A stretch of 64,000 nucleotides of DNA, taken from positions 1,178,001 to 1,242,000 of the forward strand of contig CP108521.1 in NCBI GenBank assembly GCA_035999765.1. Reading direction: 5' to 3'. The notes under the pieces are model-generated. The model searched no databases and was not told the DNA's origin. It was given only the letters and a program-made list of their open reading frames with translations. The translations under genes were made by a program, and so were the position numbers. Positions within the stretch are counted from its first letter, which is position 1. Each line of letters starts with the position of its first letter. Source of the stretch: Streptomyces sp. NBC_01231. GTDB lineage: Bacteria > Actinomycetota > Actinomycetes > Streptomycetales > Streptomycetaceae. This document shows, piece after piece, positions 60,716 through 64,000 of the stretch.

Positions 60716-63175
60716 ATGTGCAATGCTCGTCGTGTGACGAGCGAGCCCGCCAGCCCCGCCGAACCCGGCACCGAGCCCGAAATGGTTGCGCTGGCCCAGG
60801 TGGTTGCCCGGCAGCGTGCCGAGATGGACCGGCTGCGGGACCAGGCCGTCACGTCCGCCGTCCTGGAGCGGGCCAAGGGCGCGTTGATGGCGCTGCACAG
60901 GTACAACCCGGACGAGGCCGTCGAGGAACTGAGGCGGCGTGCCAAGGCCGCCGACCGCACGCTGGCCGAGGAGTGCTGGACAACCCTGGGCGGCCTGGTG
61001 CCTTCGTCGCGTGGCGCTGTGCACGAGCCCCGTCCCGCCCTCGCCGTGACCGGCGACTCGGCGCACGGGACCGGCGTACCGGCAGCCCAGCGCACGGCCG
61101 ATGCCGACGCCTGGGCCGACGGCAGGAACGACGACGATGGCGCGGGCGACGACTTCGCCGCCCTCGGTCGTCTCGGTGAGGCGCTGGTCCGTGTGAGCAC
61201 CCCGCAGGAACTCGCCCGGTGCCTGCTGGAACACCTCGCGTCGGAGGCCGACGCCGACGGGATCATGCTCTACCAGCGACTGGCCACCGGAGGCCTCGAA
61301 CTCATCGGGCACGCCGGCATCGACGACACCCTCGCCGCCCAGTGGTGCCACGTGCCGCCACTGACCGGGGTGGCCGCGCTCGACGCGCTGCGGGCACGGG
61401 AGCCGCAGTGGCTGGAGGACTTCGAGGCGGACCGGGAACGGTATCTGCTCATCGGGGATCCACCCGAGCGCTGGCGCTCCCGGGCCTGGCTGCCGCTACC
61501 GGCCGGGGGCGTGGCCGACGTCTGCGTCGGCGTGCTGCGCACACGCGAGGGCTCGTTCACACCGTCCGTCCGAAGGCTCCTGCGGGCGGTGCCACGGCTG
61601 TGCGCCGGACGACTGCGCGCGTTCTCTGCCCGGCACGTACCGGCCGCCGACGTGACCGGATCCGCACAGGCGGTGTTCGGTTCGCTGCCGGGCGCCGCGG
61701 TCCTGATGACCCCGCTGCGGGCAGTGTCCTCGGAGGTCGAGGACTACCGCATCGACGCGGCGACGGCGGAGGCGGTCGACATAGTGGGCCGCACCGGGGA
61801 CGATCTGGTCGGCCGCAGGATCCTGGAGTGCTTCCCGAGCATGGCGGGCGAGGAGCTGTGGCGGGGCTGTCTGCGCACCCTCGCCACCGGGGAGCCGTTC
61901 GAGAGCAAACCGTTCGCCCACCAGGAGAGCGTGTCCGGGGGCCCGGAACTCTCCGTGTACGCGGTACGGGCGGCCCGGCTGGGCGACGGACTGGTGGTCA
62001 CCTGGATCCGGCGCGAGTCCTCGCACCGGCAGGAGCAGCGGCTGGCGGACGTGCAGCGGCTGGGCAATCTGGGCTGGGCGAACTGGAACCTGGTCACGCA
62101 CGAGGTCGGCTGGTCGTCCCAGGTCCTCGCGATCTTCGACCGGGCCCCCGATCAGGGGCCGATTCCCCTCGCCGAGCTGCCGGCCCACACACTGCCCCAG
62201 GACGCACCGTTGCTGGCCCGCGCCATCCGCGAACTCGTAGACGCGGGAAGGGCGTTCGACGTGCCGTTCCGGATCCGGACGGGCGACGGGATCCGCCATC
62301 TGCGGGCCGTCGCCGAGGCGCTGACGGACGTCGACGGCACGCCCGTCGAGGTGCACGGCTTCGTCCAGGACCTCACCGCGCAGCGCAGCGTGGAGCTCGC
62401 CCTCGTGGAGAGCGAGCAGCAGAACCTCACCCAGCACGGCGTGCTGCGCGCCGAGCGCACACTGGCCGCCCGGCTCCAGCACGCGCTGCTGCCGCTGCCC
62501 ACCAGCCCCGTGCGGCCGGCCGGGCTGCGGGTCGAGGTCGCCTATATGCCCGCCCAGACGGGGTTGCACGTCGGCGGCGACTGGTTCAGCGCCATCGAAC
62601 TGCCCGACGGCGACGCCCTGTTCGTGGTCGGGGACGTCGCCGGCCACGGCATCGACGCCGTCGCCACGATGGCCCAGCTCCGCTTCACCGCCAAGGGCAT
62701 GGTCATCACCGGCTCGTCACTCACCGGCGCATTGGCCCGGCTCAACACCCTGCTGCTGCACTCCCGGGACTCCCACGGCACCGCGACCATGATCCTGGCC
62801 CGCTACAACCCTGGTGAGCGCCGTCTGGTGTGGGCACAGGCGGGCCATCCGCCGCCGCTGCTGCTGCGCGACGGGGACGTGCGCTACCTGGGGCGCCCGC
62901 GCGGAATGCTGCTCGGCGCGAGCTCCGCGCCGGTCTACGCGGAGACGGAGTGCCTTCTGAAACCGGGCGACCGGCTCATCCTGTACACGGACGGTCTGGT
63001 GGAGCGGCCCGGGGAGAGCATCGACCTCGGCCTGGCGCGGCTCGCGGAGGCTGCCGTCACCCACCACACCGACGAGCCGGGCTCCCTGGGCCCCCTGCTC
63101 GCCGCCCTGCTCCGGGACGACCCGCGGGACGACGTCTGTGTCGTCGACATCCGGGTGCCGACCGAGCCGGGGTGA
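60716..63175 (+). CDS. ANTAR-GAF-PAS-SpoIIE phosphatase
   Basis: About 819 residues. The N-terminus carries an ANTAR RNA-binding domain (about 30-85: VLERAKGALMALHRYNPDEA with EELRRRAKAADRTLAEE), followed by a GAF-like region (about 135-290), two PAS-like regions and a SpoIIE/PP2C phosphatase (about 590-815). Phosphatase motifs are GGDWFSAIE (about 620), GDVAGHGIDA, YTDGLVERP and DDVCVVDI. The first motif has Ser where many relatives have Asp, as in B. subtilis SpoIIE. It may link ligand sensing to both RNA antitermination and partner switching. Start is ATG 60716; GTG 60734 is also possible. Confidence 0.85.
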   Translation: MCNARRVTSEPASPAEPGTEPEMVALAQVVARQRAEMDRLRDQAVTSAVLERAKGALMALHRYNPDEAVEELRRRAKAADRTLAEECWTTLGGLVPSSRGAVHEPRPALAVTGDSAHGTGVPAAQRTADADAWADGRNDDDGAGDDFAALGRLGEALVRVSTPQELARCLLEHLASEADADGIMLYQRLATGGLELIGHAGIDDTLAAQWCHVPPLTGVAALDALRAREPQWLEDFEADRERYLLIGDPPERWRSRAWLPLPAGGVADVCVGVLRTREGSFTPSVRRLLRAVPRLCAGRLRAFSARHVPAADVTGSAQAVFGSLPGAAVLMTPLRAVSSEVEDYRIDAATAEAVDIVGRTGDDLVGRRILECFPSMAGEELWRGCLRTLATGEPFESKPFAHQESVSGGPELSVYAVRAARLGDGLVVTWIRRESSHRQEQRLADVQRLGNLGWANWNLVTHEVGWSSQVLAIFDRAPDQGPIPLAELPAHTLPQDAPLLARAIRELVDAGRAFDVPFRIRTGDGIRHLRAVAEALTDVDGTPVEVHGFVQDLTAQRSVELALVESEQQNLTQHGVLRAERTLAARLQHALLPLPTSPVRPAGLRVEVAYMPAQTGLHVGGDWFSAIELPDGDALFVVGDVAGHGIDAVATMAQLRFTAKGMVITGSSLTGALARLNTLLLHSRDSHGTATMILARYNPGERRLVWAQAGHPPPLLLRDGDVRYLGRPRGMLLGASSAPVYAETECLLKPGDRLILYTDGLVERPGESIDLGLARLAEAAVTHHTDEPGSLGPLLAALLRDDPRDDVCVVDIRVPTEPG

Positions 63176-63249
63176 CGGGGGGCACCGCTCCGGCCGCGCC
63201 CGCCGCCGTTCAGTCATCCTCGCAGCCGCCAAATCGCCTTCGCGGCCGT

Positions 63250-63351
63250 TCAGTCGTCTCCGCGGTGCCGCCAGTACCAGAACACCCCCACGACGAGGGC
63301 CAGCAGGAATACGGCGGGCAGCACCAGGCCCGGGATACGGGAGCCGCTCAT
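63250..63351 (-). CDS. 33-residue single-helix membrane peptide
   Basis: An ATG at 63351 with GAAGG upstream opens a 34-codon frame: MSGSRIPGLVLPAVF, then a hydrophobic helix (LLALVVGVFWYW) and a basic-acidic tail RHRGDD. The layout, short N-terminus, one membrane helix and charged end, is that of known small membrane proteins. It lies on its own between a phosphatase gene and the flavin reductase. Coding status is not proven. Confidence 0.45.
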   Translation of the reverse strand: MSGSRIPGLVLPAVFLLALVVGVFWYWRHRGDD

Positions 63352-63475
63352 CGGCGTGGCCTTCGTTCAGGACGTACGGGACCCCTGCGAGGGGTGTGCC
63401 CATGCTGACGTCCGCCGATCCGTCGTCGCGGTCACTTTCCCCAGGCGTTGCCCGGTGTTCGAGTACGCGGCGGAA

Positions 63476-63967
63476 TCAGTCGGCCGGGTGACCGGGCGGG
63501 ATCCCGTACGCCTCGTCGAGCCGCAGCAGCGGGCCGTCGTCCGCGCCCTCCCGCTCGCCGGCCGCCACCGGGTCGAGGACGAAACCGACGTGATCGCCCG
63601 CGTCGGCGCGCAGCAGGACCGTGCCCACGTACCAGGCCGCCGCGTCCTGAAGCACGGTCGTTCCTTCCGGCCCCTCCTGCCAGCGGACGTGCTCGAACTT
63701 GTCCGTACGGTCGCCGGTGCGGGAGCCGAACAGCTCGGCCAGTTCCCGTTGTTCACGGGTCAGCAGATGCACGCAGAGGTGACGGGCCGAGCGCGCCACC
63801 CGGTAGGTGTGATTCATCCGGGACAGCCACACCACGAAGCGCGCCGGGTGGATGGAGCACTGGGAGGAGAAGCCGACCAGGCACCCGGACCGCTCTGAGT
63901 CCGCCGTCGCGGTCACCACACACATGTCCGGGTTCAGCCGGTCGATGAACGCGTCCATGCCCGCCAT
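63476..63967 (-). CDS. Flavin reductase-like (FMN-binding) protein
   Basis: 163 residues. DMCVVTATADSERSGCLVGF and ARFVVWLSRMNHTYRVARSA are the FMN-binding strands of the flavin reductase-like domain, and REQRELAELFGSRTGDRTDK follows as in the family. It uses NAD(P)H to reduce flavin, supplying a monooxygenase, or is an FMN-binding relative. The C-terminal part (AAAWYVGTVLLRADAGDHVG) closes the barrel. It is the last gene in the window and complete. No partner oxygenase is visible. Confidence 0.85.
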   Translation of the reverse strand: MAGMDAFIDRLNPDMCVVTATADSERSGCLVGFSSQCSIHPARFVVWLSRMNHTYRVARSARHLCVHLLTREQRELAELFGSRTGDRTDKFEHVRWQEGPEGTTVLQDAAAWYVGTVLLRADAGDHVGFVLDPVAAGEREGADDGPLLRLDEAYGIPPGHPAD

Positions 63968-64000
63968 ACCCGCTCCGCTTCCGTTCGTCCCGTCACGCGC

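Noticed and set aside
63205..63262. Repeated GCCGTTCAGTC sequence near the small membrane peptide
   Set aside because: An 11-base match, one copy of which is the stop region of the peptide gene; too short to call a repeat element.
1..64000. tRNA genes, CRISPR arrays, insertion sequences and prophage
   Set aside because: I looked for cloverleaf-type ends, regularly spaced repeats, transposase DDE motifs and integrases and saw none, though a by-eye scan could miss a tRNA.

Overview
The window is very GC-rich, with actinobacterial Shine-Dalgarno sites, many GTG and some TTG starts, and many families typical of Streptomyces: several PP2C/SpoIIE phosphatases, a DUF397 plus HTH/DUF5753 pair, DUF5133, DUF5709, DUF3662, a methyltransferase of the DUF574 type, an ATP-grasp-modified RiPP cassette and a proteasome beta subunit. 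It reads as a stretch of Streptomyces chromosome. I saw no tRNA, rRNA, CRISPR array, transposase, integrase or phage gene.

Layout. 1-5.5 kb: the 3' end of a secreted GH30-type glycosidase with a ricin-type lectin domain, an MFS exporter/oxidoreductase pair, a secreted lamin-tail protein and two small proteins. 5.5-18.2 kb: a ProP-like osmolyte transporter, two large multidomain SpoIIE phosphatases, a ferredoxin-NADP reductase behind an iron-box-like palindrome, a lipoprotein and proteins of unknown role. 18.3-19.5 kb: a compact graspetide (omega-ester peptide) cassette, precursor tgmA plus ATP-grasp ligase tgmB. tgmB carries a rare TTA codon at position 19. 19.7-24.4 kb: small Streptomyces-specific proteins and a WhiJ-like regulatory module (HEAT-like protein and RsbW-like ATPase on the minus strand, DUF397 and HTH/DUF5753 on the plus strand), followed by a DUF574 methyltransferase. 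24.5-36.7 kb: metabolic and membrane genes (aldo/keto reductase, Gfo/Idh/MocA oxidoreductase, GNAT, membrane-bound PP2C phosphatase, MMPL transporter, soluble transhydrogenase SthA, amino acid permease).

36.7-53.8 kb is the carbohydrate half. It holds an orphan PrcB, a membrane glycosyltransferase, a GH65 phosphorylase translationally coupled to a beta-phosphoglucomutase, and a P-loop sugar/nucleoside kinase. Next comes a five-gene minus-strand oligosaccharide uptake and breakdown operon: solute-binding lipoprotein, two permeases and two alpha/alpha-toroid-like enzymes, with no ATPase gene. A ROK regulator and a BadF/N-acetylglucosamine-kinase-like gene diverge around a perfect inverted repeat. 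53.9-64 kb: a Tat-secreted PAP2 phosphatase fused to an autotransporter-type beta repeat, a second glycosyltransferase, a stand-alone DUF3662 protein, a MurR/RpiR regulator, an ABM-domain membrane protein, an ANTAR-PAS-SpoIIE signalling protein, a 33-residue membrane peptide and a flavin reductase.

How they fit together. The oligosaccharide operon, ROK regulator, sugar kinase and possibly the MurR/RpiR regulator look like one import-cleave-phosphorylate pathway, probably for an amino-sugar glycan. The ATPase is presumably supplied from elsewhere, as MsiK does in Streptomyces. GH65 plus beta-PGM is a separate phosphorolytic route for an alpha-glucobiose. Four SpoIIE phosphatases and one RsbW-like kinase/ATPase form a partner-switching-rich neighbourhood. 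All calls come from reading the sequence by eye; no database search was run.
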